A stretch of DNA of 64,000 bases from Ardenticatenales bacterium (GCA_020634575.1 JACKBM010000005.1:62001-126000), one strand, 5' to 3'; shown: positions 1-8,563, counted from the stretch's first letter. Notes: generated by a model from the sequence alone, not told the origin. Made by a program: numbers and translations.

Positions 1-656
1 TGGGAACCAGTCAGCTCACCCACGATCGCCTCGCCGGTGAACTGCTGCCAGAGTGATTCTGTCTGTCTATCCCACATGACCAGATCCGAATTACGCAACA
101 GGCCGGAGGTGCCGAAGTCATAGACCGTATCGCCGAGGTGGCGGTTAAAGACGATGGCTGAATTACAGAGGGGGCAAAAGGTGACGGTCACCACCTCACC
201 GCCGACCTCATCGTTGACGATTTCGTGCCAGGTGAGGATTTGCAGCGGGTAGGCGCGGGCATCGCCATTAATCAGCAGGGAAATGACCGGTTCATTGTCG
301 GCTAGCCATTCATCGGCGGCGCTAAAAGGGACGAATTGTGGGTCGTCCAGCGGCGGGATGCCGTCACGGGGCGGGCCGCCGGCGAACAGCTCGTCCAGGT
401 CAATAGCGCTGTTCGACCAATCGGTTGCCCAACTGCCGACATTGCTGGCCAGGCGATCCGGTAGCAGGTTGGTTGTTGTTGGCTGGGTGGTGGCGGTCTG
501 GGTATTGGCGGTTGGCTCTGGTGCCGTACCGGCCGGTGCCGCCATCGCTGTCTCACTTTCTGTTGCCTCGGTCACCCCGCCGCTGGTCGGCGTGCAGGCC
601 GTCAATAACAGCGTCATGAGTAGCCAGGCGAATGTCAAAACGGTATGCCTGTGCAT
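1..656 (-). CDS. DUF3179 domain lipoprotein (partial, C-terminus outside window)
   Basis: Reading the minus strand from an ATG at 656 gives a continuous frame to the window edge, about 218 codons. Residues 1-21 form a lipoprotein signal peptide ending in LLLTAC (Cys21 lipidated), followed by an Ala/Thr/Pro-rich linker of about 40 residues. The rest matches the DUF3179 family, with segments such as DGIPPLDDPQF, ARAYPLQILTWHEIVND, FCPLCNSAIVF and LWQQFTGEAIVG. The CPLC pair is characteristic of the family. The biochemical role of DUF3179 is not established; the protein should sit on the outer face of the cytoplasmic membrane. Overlapping frames in the region are shadows. The family call is strong; the function is unknown. 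Confidence 0.85.
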   Translation of the reverse strand, partial: MHRHTVLTFAWLLMTLLLTACTPTSGGVTEATESETAMAAPAGTAPEPTANTQTATTQPTTTNLLPDRLASNVGSWATDWSNSAIDLDELFAGGPPRDGIPPLDDPQFVPFSAADEWLADNEPVISLLINGDARAYPLQILTWHEIVNDEVGGEVVTVTFCPLCNSAIVFNRHLGDTVYDFGTSGLLRNSDLVMWDRQTESLWQQFTGEAIVGELTGS

Positions 657-819
657 CAGTTTATCCTTTTTTTGTATCGATTTATCACCAGGATCATGAT
701 AACCATTTGAGGCGGCAATTCCGTAAGCCGCCTTCCTGAAATGATGCTTGGACCGTACTGTCAGCCAACCCATTGCGACATTGTGGCGGGTTCGTCATAA
801 TATCAGCAGCGGGAAAGCT

Positions 820-1389
820 ATGGATTTACTGCTTCAAACTCTACGTCAGCAATGGATTGTTCTCGGCTCGTTTGTCGCCGTCATGATTGGCCTGCGTTTT
901 TTGGACGCACGGTTGGGTGGCCGGTTGCTGAACCAGCTGGCGCTGGAACCCCGGACGGTGCCAGCACCCATCACTTTCTTTTCCTATGCCTTCATGCACC
1001 TGGACAGGCAGCACCTGTTTGGCAATCTGCTTTACTTTTTGCCGTTTGGTTGGCTCATTCTGTTCCAGGGTATTCGCAACTTTCTGCTGGTGACGCTGTT
1101 GATAACCTTTCTGACAGCGCTTGGCGTCTGGTTGTTTGGCACAAAGGGCTCCCGGCAAGTGGGTTCCAGCGGCCTTAACCTGGGCTATCTGGGCTACTTG
1201 ATGTCAGCCGGCCTTTTTAATGCTGATGTGGGGATGATTGTACTTTCCCTCTTCGTATTCCTCATCTTCCACGGCCTGTTTCGCCAGATTCTGCCCTGGC
1301 AGCGCGGCGTCTCAACCTCAGGTCATTTTTTTGGCTTCCTGAGCGGTATCGCCACAGCCTGGCTGCTGACCTGGTATTACACACAATGA
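820..1389 (+). CDS. Rhomboid family intramembrane serine protease
   Basis: A 189-residue membrane protein with six hydrophobic segments. It carries the rhomboid signature: a His60-x4-His65-x3-Asn69 motif in TM2, the GSSG motif with predicted nucleophile Ser117, and the partner His169 in GHFFG of the last segment. Rhomboids cut transmembrane substrates within the bilayer; the substrate here is unknown. The frame is open from 748, but the ATG at 820 is preferred because it starts at a natural N-terminus before TM1 and has a GGGAA ribosome site upstream. The thioesterase gene follows after 14 nt, so the two are probably co-transcribed with the GH31 gene. All catalytic residues are present. Confidence 0.85.
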   Translation: MDLLLQTLRQQWIVLGSFVAVMIGLRFLDARLGGRLLNQLALEPRTVPAPITFFSYAFMHLDRQHLFGNLLYFLPFGWLILFQGIRNFLLVTLLITFLTALGVWLFGTKGSRQVGSSGLNLGYLGYLMSAGLFNADVGMIVLSLFVFLIFHGLFRQILPWQRGVSTSGHFFGFLSGIATAWLLTWYYTQ

Positions 1390-1403
1390 TGGATTAAAAA
1401 CTG

Positions 1404-1841
1404 ATGACAGATGCCAAACGCTGGCAGTTTGCGCCTCAAGCGGCTCAGGCTCTGGTGGCTAACACCGCCCTGGAACCGCTCGGTGTGACGATTACTGCCC
1501 TTGACGAAGAACAAGTGGTCCTGACCATGCCCATCACCAATGCGGCCCGGCAGCCGATGGGGATGCTGCACGGCGGCGTCAGCCTCCTTCTGGCGGAATC
1601 AGCGGCCAGTATGCACGCTGCCTTTCTCGTGGATGTGAATGAGAAAGTGCCCGTGGGGATTGAAGTGAGCGGCAGCCATCTCAACAGCGCCGCTGATGGT
1701 ACCGTCGCAGCGGTCGGCAAAGTGTTGCGCCTTTCCCGCTCGCTGGTGGTCCACGAGGTGGCTATCTGGCACCAGGAGACGGGCAAACAACTTTCGGCGG
1801 TCCGGGTGACCAATTATTACAAGACGGTAAAGCGAACATGA
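1404..1841 (+). CDS. PaaI/YdiI-like hotdog-fold acyl-CoA thioesterase
   Basis: A 145-residue protein of normal length for the PaaI thioesterase family. The motif MLHGGVSLLLAESAAS holds the conserved HGG and the acidic residue of the hotdog active site, and IEVSGSHLNSA matches the next conserved strand. Family members hydrolyse aromatic or 1,4-dihydroxy-2-naphthoyl-CoA thioesters; the substrate cannot be read from this sequence. The stop codon overlaps the start of the following GH31 gene in an ATGA arrangement, indicating translational coupling. The rhomboid gene lies 14 nt upstream. There is no evident metabolic link between the three, so the coupling may only reflect compaction. Confidence 0.82.
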   Translation: MTDAKRWQFAPQAAQALVANTALEPLGVTITALDEEQVVLTMPITNAARQPMGMLHGGVSLLLAESAASMHAAFLVDVNEKVPVGIEVSGSHLNSAADGTVAAVGKVLRLSRSLVVHEVAIWHQETGKQLSAVRVTNYYKTVKRT

Positions 1842-4516
1842 TTCCTGAACATTTTCAACTAGACATGAAGCCGGTCGCGCGGCCGGAAGCGATGGTGCGC
1901 GCCCCGGGTGTCCGTATCACGGTTTTGACTGAGCGGCTGCTCCGCCTCGAGCATGATCCGGCTGAGGAGTTTGTCGATCGGGCCAGCCAGGTGGTCTGGT
2001 ACCGGGAACAGCCGGTGCCAGCCTTTGATATGGAGCGGAGCGATGGGGAGCTGATCCTGCGCACGGAGGCGTTGACTTTGCGCTATACCGGCCGGTCCGC
2101 CGCCGCCGGCTTCACCCCCGATAACCTGCAAATCAGCCTCAATGAGCAGAAAACAACCTGGCATTACGGCCAGCCGGATCGCGAAAATCTGCTGGGCACC
2201 TGCCGTACACTTGACCAGGTCAGCGGCGCGACGCCACTGGAACTCGGCCTGCTTTCGCGGGCCGGCTGGACGGTGCTGGATGATAGCCAGACGCTGCTGT
2301 TTAATGAGCAGGGCTGGCTAGAGCCGCGGCCAGCCGGGTCAGAAACCCGCGATCTCTATTTCCTTGCCTACGGCCTGGATTTCAAGAGCTGCCTGACCGA
2401 TTACAGCAAAATCGCCGGCAAGACACCTTTATTACCGCGCTGGGTCCTGGGTAACTGGTGGAGCCGTTTCTGGCGCTACAGTCAGGCAGAGTTGCAGGGG
2501 CTGATGGCCGCTTTCCGGGAACATGAGGTGCCGCTTTCTGTCTGCATTGTTGACATGGATTGGCACCTGACGAATATCAGTGAGACGGTCTCTGGCTGGA
2601 CGGGCTACACCTGGAATCGGGAGTTGTTCCCGGATCCGGCCGGTTTTATAAACTGGCTACATAACCAGGGCTTGCATACCGCCCTCAATCTCCACCCCGC
2701 TTCTGGCGTTTACCCGCACGAAGAACAATACGAAGCGATGGCCGCCCGGCTTGGCCACGACACCAGCGCCGCCGCCCCCATCCCTTTCAACATCCCTAGC
2801 CCGGAATTTGCCAATGCCTACTTTGAGTTGTTACATCATCCCTATGAAGAAATGGGCGTTGATTTCTGGTGGTTGGACTGGCAGCAGGGTGAACTGAGCG
2901 GCCTGCCCGGGTTGGACCCACTCTGGTGGCTCAATCATCTGCATTTTTACGATCTGGCCCGGCATGGCGACCGGCGTTCCTTCATCTTTTCCCGCTGGGG
3001 TGGGCTGGGGAATCATCGGTACCCGATTGGTTTCTCCGGCGATACGGTGGTGGATTGGGCCTCACTGGCCTTCCAGCCCTACTTCACGGCGACGGCGGCC
3101 AATGTGGGCTACGGCTGGTGGAGCCATGATATCGGCGGCCACATGTTTGGGCAGGAGGATCGGGAACTTTATACTCGCTGGGTTCAGTTTGGCGTTTTTA
3201 GCCCGATCATGCGGCTACATTCGACCAATAACCGGTACCATGAGCGGCGTCCCTGGGGGTATGACGCTGAGGTGTTGCGCATCACGCGCGACGCGATGCA
3301 GCTGCGCCACGCACTTATCCCTTATCTTTACACGCTTTCCTGGGAGAACGCGACAGCCGCCCGCTCACCCATCCGGCCGATGTACCATGAATACCCGGCG
3401 GCTGACGAAGCGTATCACTGCCCCAACCAGTATCTTCTGGGCACTGATCTGATCGTGGCGCCGTTCCTGGAACCGGCCGATGAGACCACCGGCCTCAGCC
3501 GGACCGTTGTCTGGCTGCCGGAGGGGCATTGGTTTGATTTCTTTGACGGCACCTATTATCAGGGTGGCGGCTGGTATGCGATTTATGGGGCGCTGGACCG
3601 CATTCCGGTCTTTGCCCGGGCCGGCACCATTGTGCCGTTGGGGCCGAAGGTGGGCTGGGGCGGTGTTGGCAACCCGGCAGAGCTGACGGTGCATCTTTTC
3701 GCCGGCGCCAACCAGCAATTTACGCTCTATGAGGATGATGGCGCCACCACCGCTTTTGAAGATGGCGCCTACAGCCTGACCAATTTTATCCAGCAATGGA
3801 GCCCGCGGCAGTTGACGCTGATCGTGGAACCGGCCGGTGCTCCCGCTGACTATCTACCCGACGAACGGACCTATCACTTCTGCCTCCATGGCGTCAGAGA
3901 CCCGGGTCAGGTGCTGGCGGCGATCAACGACGAGCAGGCGTTTGCGCCGTATGAGTATGATGCGGCCCGAGAAGAGCTGCGGCTCAGTCTCAAGGCCGCC
4001 AGCGCGGATCGGCTCACTATCAGCCTGAACTGTGAAAATGACAAACGGCTTTGGGCGCGGCGTGACCGTACCCTGGACCAATGCCGCGTCATGCTGGCGG
4101 CATTCCATTTGCCCAGCATTGCCAAGGAAACGTTGTACGGGCAGATGGAAAAGCTGCTGCAGGAGCCGGCTATCCTGGCCAAGTTTGCCCTCACCCTGAG
4201 CGAGGCCCAGGAGCGGGCGCTGCTCGAGGTTAGCCAGCAGGCTGGCGTACACCATGTGCGGGATACGCGCGATCCGGACCTGGTCATTCTGTGGAATAAC
4301 CGGGAAAACAGCGGTATCCAGTTCCAATATGTGCGCCAGATGCCGGACCAATGGAATCAGCCGCACCTGTTCCGCAGCAGCCAGGGCGACGTGCCTCGCT
4401 TCCGGGCCATCGTGCCGCGCACGCGGGCGGATGCGGCCCGCGCAGCGGCGGATGAAGCCAAGTGGCAGCTGAGTGTGAGTTATTGGGATCTGCTGCAATG
4501 GCGGATTGAGGGGTAG
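1838..4516 (+). CDS. Glycoside hydrolase family 31 (alpha-glucosidase/xylosidase type)
   Basis: An 892-residue cytoplasmic enzyme without signal peptide. The N-terminal 200 residues are the beta-sandwich of GH31, followed by the (beta/alpha)8 barrel. WWLDW places the predicted nucleophile at Asp347, and GFSGDTVVDW places the acid/base at Asp402. The barrel also has WGGLGNHRYPIGFSGD and WWSHDIGGH, both typical of GH31. The family cleaves alpha-linked glucosides, xylosides or related sugars with retention. Residues from about 700 onward extend beyond the usual beta domains and are not recognised. The start overlaps the stop of the thioesterase gene by 4 nt. Substrate specificity is not predicted. 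Confidence 0.9.
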   Translation: MIPEHFQLDMKPVARPEAMVRAPGVRITVLTERLLRLEHDPAEEFVDRASQVVWYREQPVPAFDMERSDGELILRTEALTLRYTGRSAAAGFTPDNLQISLNEQKTTWHYGQPDRENLLGTCRTLDQVSGATPLELGLLSRAGWTVLDDSQTLLFNEQGWLEPRPAGSETRDLYFLAYGLDFKSCLTDYSKIAGKTPLLPRWVLGNWWSRFWRYSQAELQGLMAAFREHEVPLSVCIVDMDWHLTNISETVSGWTGYTWNRELFPDPAGFINWLHNQGLHTALNLHPASGVYPHEEQYEAMAARLGHDTSAAAPIPFNIPSPEFANAYFELLHHPYEEMGVDFWWLDWQQGELSGLPGLDPLWWLNHLHFYDLARHGDRRSFIFSRWGGLGNHRYPIGFSGDTVVDWASLAFQPYFTATAANVGYGWWSHDIGGHMFGQEDRELYTRWVQFGVFSPIMRLHSTNNRYHERRPWGYDAEVLRITRDAMQLRHALIPYLYTLSWENATAARSPIRPMYHEYPAADEAYHCPNQYLLGTDLIVAPFLEPADETTGLSRTVVWLPEGHWFDFFDGTYYQGGGWYAIYGALDRIPVFARAGTIVPLGPKVGWGGVGNPAELTVHLFAGANQQFTLYEDDGATTAFEDGAYSLTNFIQQWSPRQLTLIVEPAGAPADYLPDERTYHFCLHGVRDPGQVLAAINDEQAFAPYEYDAAREELRLSLKAASADRLTISLNCENDKRLWARRDRTLDQCRVMLAAFHLPSIAKETLYGQMEKLLQEPAILAKFALTLSEAQERALLEVSQQAGVHHVRDTRDPDLVILWNNRENSGIQFQYVRQMPDQWNQPHLFRSSQGDVPRFRAIVPRTRADAARAAADEAKWQLSVSYWDLLQWRIEG

Positions 4517-4560
4517 GTGTATGGCCTGCAACTGCGGGGCCGGCAGCGTACGTCCGGCAG

Positions 4561-4735
4561 CGTGAGGCGTGAAGCACGAGGCGTGAATCACGAGCCCAAC
4601 ATCGCGAGGCGCGAATCGCGAAGCACGAGGCGCGAAGCACGAGGCGCGAAATGCGAGGCGCGAAGCACGAGGCACGAATCGCGAGGCGCGAAGCACGAGG
4701 CACGAATCGCAAGGCGCGAAGCACGAGGCGCTAAA
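4561..4735 (+). repeat. Heptanucleotide tandem repeat, about 25 units
   Basis: The stretch after the GH31 gene divides cleanly into 7-bp units of the type CRCGARG (for example CGCGAAG, CACGAGG, CACGAAT, CGCGAGG). About 25 consecutive units are present, often alternating as the 14-mer CGAAGCACGAGGCG. Variation is by substitution within a fixed 7-bp register, with one degenerate unit near 4596. It opens long reading frames on both strands, but these are low-complexity artefacts. It resembles the heptameric short tandem repeats described in filamentous cyanobacteria. Confidence 0.85.
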
Positions 4736-4737
4736 GC

Positions 4738-4890
4738 GCCACGCTACGGGCGCGTCTGCTGAAGGCAGACTTTGTGTTCACGCCGAACGCTGCTCTGTGG
4801 CCCAAGTTTGCTGGAAGCACACTTTCTGTTCGCGATGGACGCCATCCTGTAACCCAAGTCCGCTTCCAGCGGACGCGCCCGTAGCGTGGC
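4738..4890. repeat. 153-bp element with 27-28-bp terminal inverted repeats
   Basis: The left arm (4738-4764, GCCACGCTACGGGCGCGTCT...) and right arm (4863-4890, ending GCCCGTAGCGTGGC) are near-perfect inverted copies with about two mismatches and one indel. Between them lie two diverged direct repeats of about 45 bp, each containing ACTTTSTGTTCRCG and a CCCAAGT tail. No reading frame of interest is present. It could be a miniature mobile element or a structured RNA. It abuts the heptanucleotide repeat upstream and lies 65 bp before the next promoter. Confidence 0.6.
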
Positions 4891-4955
4891 AGTTCACTGC
4901 CTCGCGCCGCTGGGCTTGGGCAGCACTTAGGACTAGAGAGGGGCGGTAAAACCGC

Positions 4956-4961
4956 TATAAT
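4956..4961 (+). promoter_or_regulatory. -10 element, leaderless arrangement, upstream of deoA
   Basis: TATAAT ends 6 nt before the ATG at 4968, so transcription would begin at or next to the start codon. No ribosome-binding site fits in between. It is overlapped by a short inverted repeat, GCGGT-AAA-ACCGC (4943-4955), which could be an operator. Confidence 0.6.
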
Positions 4962-4967
4962 TCTGCT

Positions 4968-6278
4968 ATGAGATTTGTCGATCTGATTGAGAAGAAACGA
5001 GATGGTCACAGCCTGGCTACAGACGAGATTAACTGGTTTATCGAGTCGGTCACGGCTGGGACGGCGCCGGATTACCAGGTGTCGGCGCTGCTGATGGCGA
5101 TTGTGATACGGGGGATGTCGCGGCGGGAGACGGTTGACCTGACCCTGGCCATGGCTGACTCCGGTGACCGGCTGGATCTGAGCGACGTGGTCCCCTTTGC
5201 CGTGGACAAACATTCCTCTGGCGGCGTGGGTGACAAAACGACCCTGGTGGTGTTGCCGGTCGTGGCAGCCTGCGGCGTGCCGGTGGCCAAGATGAGTGGC
5301 CGTGGCCTGGGCAGCTCCGGCGGCACACTGGACAAGATGGAGTCGATTCGGGGCTGGTCGCCTGATGTGCCGCTCGACCGTTTCCGGGCGCAGGTAGCCG
5401 ACATTGGCCTGGTGTTGGCCGGTCAGACGGCCAAGCTGGCCCCGGCCGATGGCATCCTCTACGCGCTGCGCGATGTGACGGGGACGGTGCCATCGACCCC
5501 GTTGATTGCCGGCTCCATCATGTCCAAGAAGCTGGCGGCTGGCGCCGATGGCATCGTGCTGGATGTGAAAGTGGGTAGCGGCGCCTTTATGCACACGGTG
5601 GCCGAGGCGCGCGAGCTGGCCGAGATCATGGTCAACATCGGTCATGACGCCGGCCGGCAGACGGTGGCTGTGCTCTCTGACATGAATCAGCCGCTAGGGG
5701 TGGCCATTGGCAACACCCTGGAGGTGCAGGAGGCCATCGAGACAATGAATGGCGGCGGTCCGGCCGATTTTCTGGCCCATTGTCGCAAGATTGCCGGTCA
5801 CATGCTGGTTTTGGCTGGCAAATATCCGTCCGTTGAGGCCGCTCAGGCGGCGATTGACACGGCGCTTAACGATGGCTCAGCCCTGGCCAAATTCCGGGCC
5901 ATGGTGGTGGCGCAGGGTGGCGATGGTGAGCTGATCGACCAGCCGGAGAAGTTGACGCGGGCGGCGATTATCCGGCCGGTTACCGCCAGCCGTGATGGCT
6001 ATATTGGCGCCATGGACACCGGCCGGATCGGCTGGAGCGCCGTCCATCTGGGCGCCGGGCGGCTGACCAAAAGCGACCCCATCAACCATGCGGTGGGGAT
6101 GATGATGCCGGTTAAGATAGGTGACAAGATTGGGGCCGGCCAGCCGCTGGCTGAAATTCATGCGGCCGACGAGGCAAGCTGGGCGCAGGCGGCGGCGGAG
6201 CTGACGGCAGCGATCAGCATCGTGGACGAGCCGGTGGCGCCCCTGCCGCATTTCTACGGCACCATCGAGTCGGGGTAA
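4968..6278 (+). CDS. deoA: Pyrimidine-nucleoside / thymidine phosphorylase
   Basis: A 436-residue protein of the expected family length. It shows the glycosyltransferase family 3 helical N-domain and the phosphate/nucleoside-binding motifs VDKHSSGGVGDK (about residues 79-90) and the signature SGRGLGSSGGTLDKMES. The C-terminal domain is complete. The enzyme converts thymidine or uridine plus phosphate to the free base and deoxyribose/ribose 1-phosphate. Thymidine versus broader pyrimidine specificity (deoA versus pdp) cannot be decided by eye. The start ATG lies 6 nt after a perfect TATAAT and has no Shine-Dalgarno sequence, so the mRNA is probably leaderless. A possible second promoter, TAAAAT, follows the stop and may serve ppgK. 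Confidence 0.9.
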   Translation: MRFVDLIEKKRDGHSLATDEINWFIESVTAGTAPDYQVSALLMAIVIRGMSRRETVDLTLAMADSGDRLDLSDVVPFAVDKHSSGGVGDKTTLVVLPVVAACGVPVAKMSGRGLGSSGGTLDKMESIRGWSPDVPLDRFRAQVADIGLVLAGQTAKLAPADGILYALRDVTGTVPSTPLIAGSIMSKKLAAGADGIVLDVKVGSGAFMHTVAEARELAEIMVNIGHDAGRQTVAVLSDMNQPLGVAIGNTLEVQEAIETMNGGGPADFLAHCRKIAGHMLVLAGKYPSVEAAQAAIDTALNDGSALAKFRAMVVAQGGDGELIDQPEKLTRAAIIRPVTASRDGYIGAMDTGRIGWSAVHLGAGRLTKSDPINHAVGMMMPVKIGDKIGAGQPLAEIHAADEASWAQAAAELTAAISIVDEPVAPLPHFYGTIESG

Positions 6279-6325
6279 AATAGGGCCAGCTACATTAAAG
6301 GTTTCGCTGACATTTGGAGTTTGAG

Positions 6326-7069
6326 ATGATTAGTTTGGGTGTCGATATTGGTGGTTCGGGGATCAAGGCTGCCCTGGTGGATACGGAGAAGGGCAAGATG
6401 ATCAGCGAGCGTCTGCGTGTGGATACACCGGAGTCGCTGATGCCTCAGGATGTTATCCCGGCCATCGTCGGTCTGATCAAGCAATTTGACCATGATGGGC
6501 CGGTCGGGATGGGGTTTCCGGCTGTGGTTATCGATGGCTGCCCCGGCACGCCATTTACGGCCCATCATATCCAGGAATGGGTGGGCTATCCGGTGGCCCG
6601 GACGGTGAGCGAGCAATTAGGGCGATCGGCCATCATGCTAAATGATGCGGATGCGGCCGGTATTGCCGAGATGCGTCACGGCGCGGGCCGTAAACACAGT
6701 GGCACTGTGATTGTGCTGACGCTGGGTACCGGTATCGGTAGCGCTATGTTTGTCCAGGGTTACCTGCTGCCGAACACCGAGCTGGGCGCCATTTACCTGA
6801 AAGGTCACGACGAATACGTGGAGCAGTATTGCGCCGGCCGCATCAAAAAAGAGCAGAAGCTCAAATACTCGCTTTACGGCGAGCGGCTTAATGAGTACCT
6901 GCTTTATTTGAACCACCTTTTCCGGCCGGAACTGTTTATCATCGGTGGCGGGATCAGCAAGCAGCATAAGAAATATAAGGTCTCATTTACCCTGGATACG
7001 CCGGTGCTCCCGGCCCGGATGCGCAACGAGGCGGGCATCATCGGCGCCGCCATGGCGGCTGCCAGTTAG
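6326..7069 (+). CDS. ppgK: Polyphosphate glucokinase (ROK family)
   Basis: A 247-residue ROK-type sugar kinase. DIGGSGIKA is the phosphate-binding motif at the N-terminus, LNDADAAG contains the catalytic aspartate region, and LTLGTGIGSA is the second phosphate loop. Size and the combination GFPAVV and TELGAIYLKG fit polyphosphate glucokinases, which phosphorylate glucose from polyphosphate and/or ATP. A TTG at 6314 is in frame, but the ATG at 6326 is preferred because GGAG lies 8 nt upstream. The gene lies 47 nt after deoA and could share its transcript, though TAAAAT at 6276-6281 may be its own -10. The enzyme could pass glucose released by the nearby GH31 enzyme into glycolysis. Confidence 0.85.
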   Translation: MISLGVDIGGSGIKAALVDTEKGKMISERLRVDTPESLMPQDVIPAIVGLIKQFDHDGPVGMGFPAVVIDGCPGTPFTAHHIQEWVGYPVARTVSEQLGRSAIMLNDADAAGIAEMRHGAGRKHSGTVIVLTLGTGIGSAMFVQGYLLPNTELGAIYLKGHDEYVEQYCAGRIKKEQKLKYSLYGERLNEYLLYLNHLFRPELFIIGGGISKQHKKYKVSFTLDTPVLPARMRNEAGIIGAAMAAAS

Positions 7070-7096
7070 CTGCTTCCAACGCTCCGGGGCCTCTGG

Positions 7097-7102
7097 TATA
7101 AT
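7097..7102 (+). promoter_or_regulatory. -10 element, leaderless arrangement, upstream of the AlbA_2 gene
   Basis: A TATAAT hexamer preceded by TGG ends 7 nt before the ATG at 7110, leaving no room for a leader or ribosome-binding site. Confidence 0.55.
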
Positions 7103-7109
7103 GCCCCTT

Positions 7110-8459
7110 ATGTTGAATAAAAAGCCAGGTCAGCGCCTGGCTTATTTGCCAGAAGCTGATGTCGAGAAGATAGCTGAATGCCTGGTGGCGTTTGCCAACA
7201 GTGAAGGCGGCTTGATTGTGCTGGGCGTCGACGAGCAGGGGCAGCCGGCTGAGCCGATCTGGGAAGAAGAGGCTGAAGGGGCCTGGCGCGGGGCGGCCGC
7301 CCGCTGTCGCCCACCGGTAGCCAGCCAGTGGCAGGCGATTGAAGCGGGTGATAGCCAACTCATCGGCATCGAGGTGGCCCGCAGCCCGGAGCTGCATAGC
7401 CTGGACGATGGCCGAGTCTTGATGCGGCGGGGGCTGGAGAACCGGCCGGTCACCGGCAACGACGTGCAACAACTTGCCGCCAGCAAAACCAGTGGCGATT
7501 TTGAGAGTGAGGCGGTCCCTGGCGCCAGCCGGGAAGATTTTGACCCCGATATTGTTTCAGAATATTTCACCAAGCGGGAAGCGCGGGGCACGGCCCGCAG
7601 CGGCACGCTTGACGAGATGCTCTTCGAGATTGGCGCCGTCGATTATGATGGGCGGCCTACCGTAGCTGGCATTCTCCTGTTTGGCCGCAACCCCCAGGCG
7701 TTTTTTCCCCAGAGCGGGTTGGTGTTTGTCCGCTTCCCGGGCACGGTGCCGGGCAGCGAGGATGGCGGCGCCGGTTATGGCCGGCGCGATGAGCTGACCG
7801 GGCCGCTGGCGCGCATTGTCGAGCGGGCCTGGAGCATCACCTGGGAAGAGATGCGGGTTGGCGGGCGGATCAGCCACCTGGAGCGGGAAGAGCTGACCGA
7901 ATACCCGCCCTTTGCCGTGCGCGAGGCGCTGATCAACGCCGTCGCCCATCGCGATTACCGGATCAAGGGGCGGCGCATCGAAGTGCGTATGTATGCGGAC
8001 CGGCTGGAGGTGATCAGCCCCGGTGGCTTGCCCGCCTACATCACCGTCGAAAATCTGGTCGAAGAGCATTATTCGCGCAATCCCCGCCTGGTGAACGGGC
8101 TTTTCCAATGGGGTTATATCGAGGAACTGGGCCTGGGCATTGATCGGATGATCGAGGATATGGTTCAGGCCGGCCATCCCCCGCCCGTTTTTCGGGCCCA
8201 ACCCTACTCCTTTACCGTGGTGCTGGAAAACAAGCGCCAGGAAGTTGTCCCCGCTAAATGGACCCAAAGTACCAATGAACGGCAGAAAAAAGCGCTCGCC
8301 TTCGTCCGTGAAGATGGTAGCATCACCAACAGCGATTATCAGCGCCTTTGCCCTAATGTCAGCCCTGAGACGTTACGCCGGGATCTGAATGATCTGGTGG
8401 ACCGTGGGCTGCTGCTAAAGATAGGTTCAAAGAAAGGTACGCACTATATACTGAAGTAA
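7110..8459 (+). CDS. AlbA_2 (Schlafen-type) ATP-binding transcriptional regulator-like protein
   Basis: The frame is open from 6945, but it would overlap ppgK by 125 nt; the ATG at 7110, 7 nt after TATAAT, is chosen (449 residues). The N-terminal domain has FANSEGGLIVLGVDEQG, typical of AlbA_2/Schlafen nucleic-acid-binding modules. The middle has the COG2865-type GHKL fold, with ALINAVAHRDY and ISPGGLP. The C-terminal 70 residues look like a winged helix (NSDYQRLCPNVSPETLRRDL). Such proteins are usually annotated as transcriptional regulators or RecG-related ATPases; the true activity is rarely known. It precedes a putative operator cluster and a kinase gene on the same strand. Confidence 0.75.
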   Translation: MLNKKPGQRLAYLPEADVEKIAECLVAFANSEGGLIVLGVDEQGQPAEPIWEEEAEGAWRGAAARCRPPVASQWQAIEAGDSQLIGIEVARSPELHSLDDGRVLMRRGLENRPVTGNDVQQLAASKTSGDFESEAVPGASREDFDPDIVSEYFTKREARGTARSGTLDEMLFEIGAVDYDGRPTVAGILLFGRNPQAFFPQSGLVFVRFPGTVPGSEDGGAGYGRRDELTGPLARIVERAWSITWEEMRVGGRISHLEREELTEYPPFAVREALINAVAHRDYRIKGRRIEVRMYADRLEVISPGGLPAYITVENLVEEHYSRNPRLVNGLFQWGYIEELGLGIDRMIEDMVQAGHPPPVFRAQPYSFTVVLENKRQEVVPAKWTQSTNERQKKALAFVREDGSITNSDYQRLCPNVSPETLRRDLNDLVDRGLLLKIGSKKGTHYILK

Positions 8460-8470
8460 TCTTCAGTTGG

Positions 8471-8549
8471 GATTTCCCACAGTAACCCACAACGGAGCCG
8501 TTTATCCCACATCTTTTGTGGGATATATGTGGGATAAATGTGGCATAAA
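8471..8549. promoter_or_regulatory. Cluster of TGTGGGATAAA boxes (candidate operator)
   Basis: Three head-to-tail 11-mers, TGTGGGATATA, TGTGGGATAAA and TGTGGCATAAA, abut at 8517-8549. An exact reverse copy, TTTATCCCACA, lies at 8501-8511, and two weaker reverse copies sharing CCCACA lie at 8476-8481 and 8486-8491. The 11-bp spacing puts the forward boxes on one face of the helix. The cluster ends 14 bp before the kinase start, so a repressor or activator site is likely. Confidence 0.55.
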
Positions 8550-8563
8550 GCGATCAGGCAGAC

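Noticed and set aside
283..699. Plus-strand frame opposite the DUF3179 gene
   Set aside because: The minus-strand frame carries a signal peptide and DUF3179 motifs; the plus-strand frame has none.
3854..4762. Reading frames on both strands over the heptanucleotide repeat
   Set aside because: They translate to ASRFAPRASR-type low-complexity peptides that result from the 7-bp unit; the minus-strand frame also overlaps the GH31 gene.
6945..7109. N-terminal extension of the AlbA_2 gene
   Set aside because: It would overlap ppgK by 125 nt and has low-quality sequence; TATAAT directly before the ATG at 7110 supports the shorter form.
8501..8538. DnaA boxes / replication origin
   Set aside because: TTTATCCCACA resembles TTATCCACA, but every box has an extra C, there is no dnaA or dnaN nearby, and the boxes sit in front of a kinase gene.
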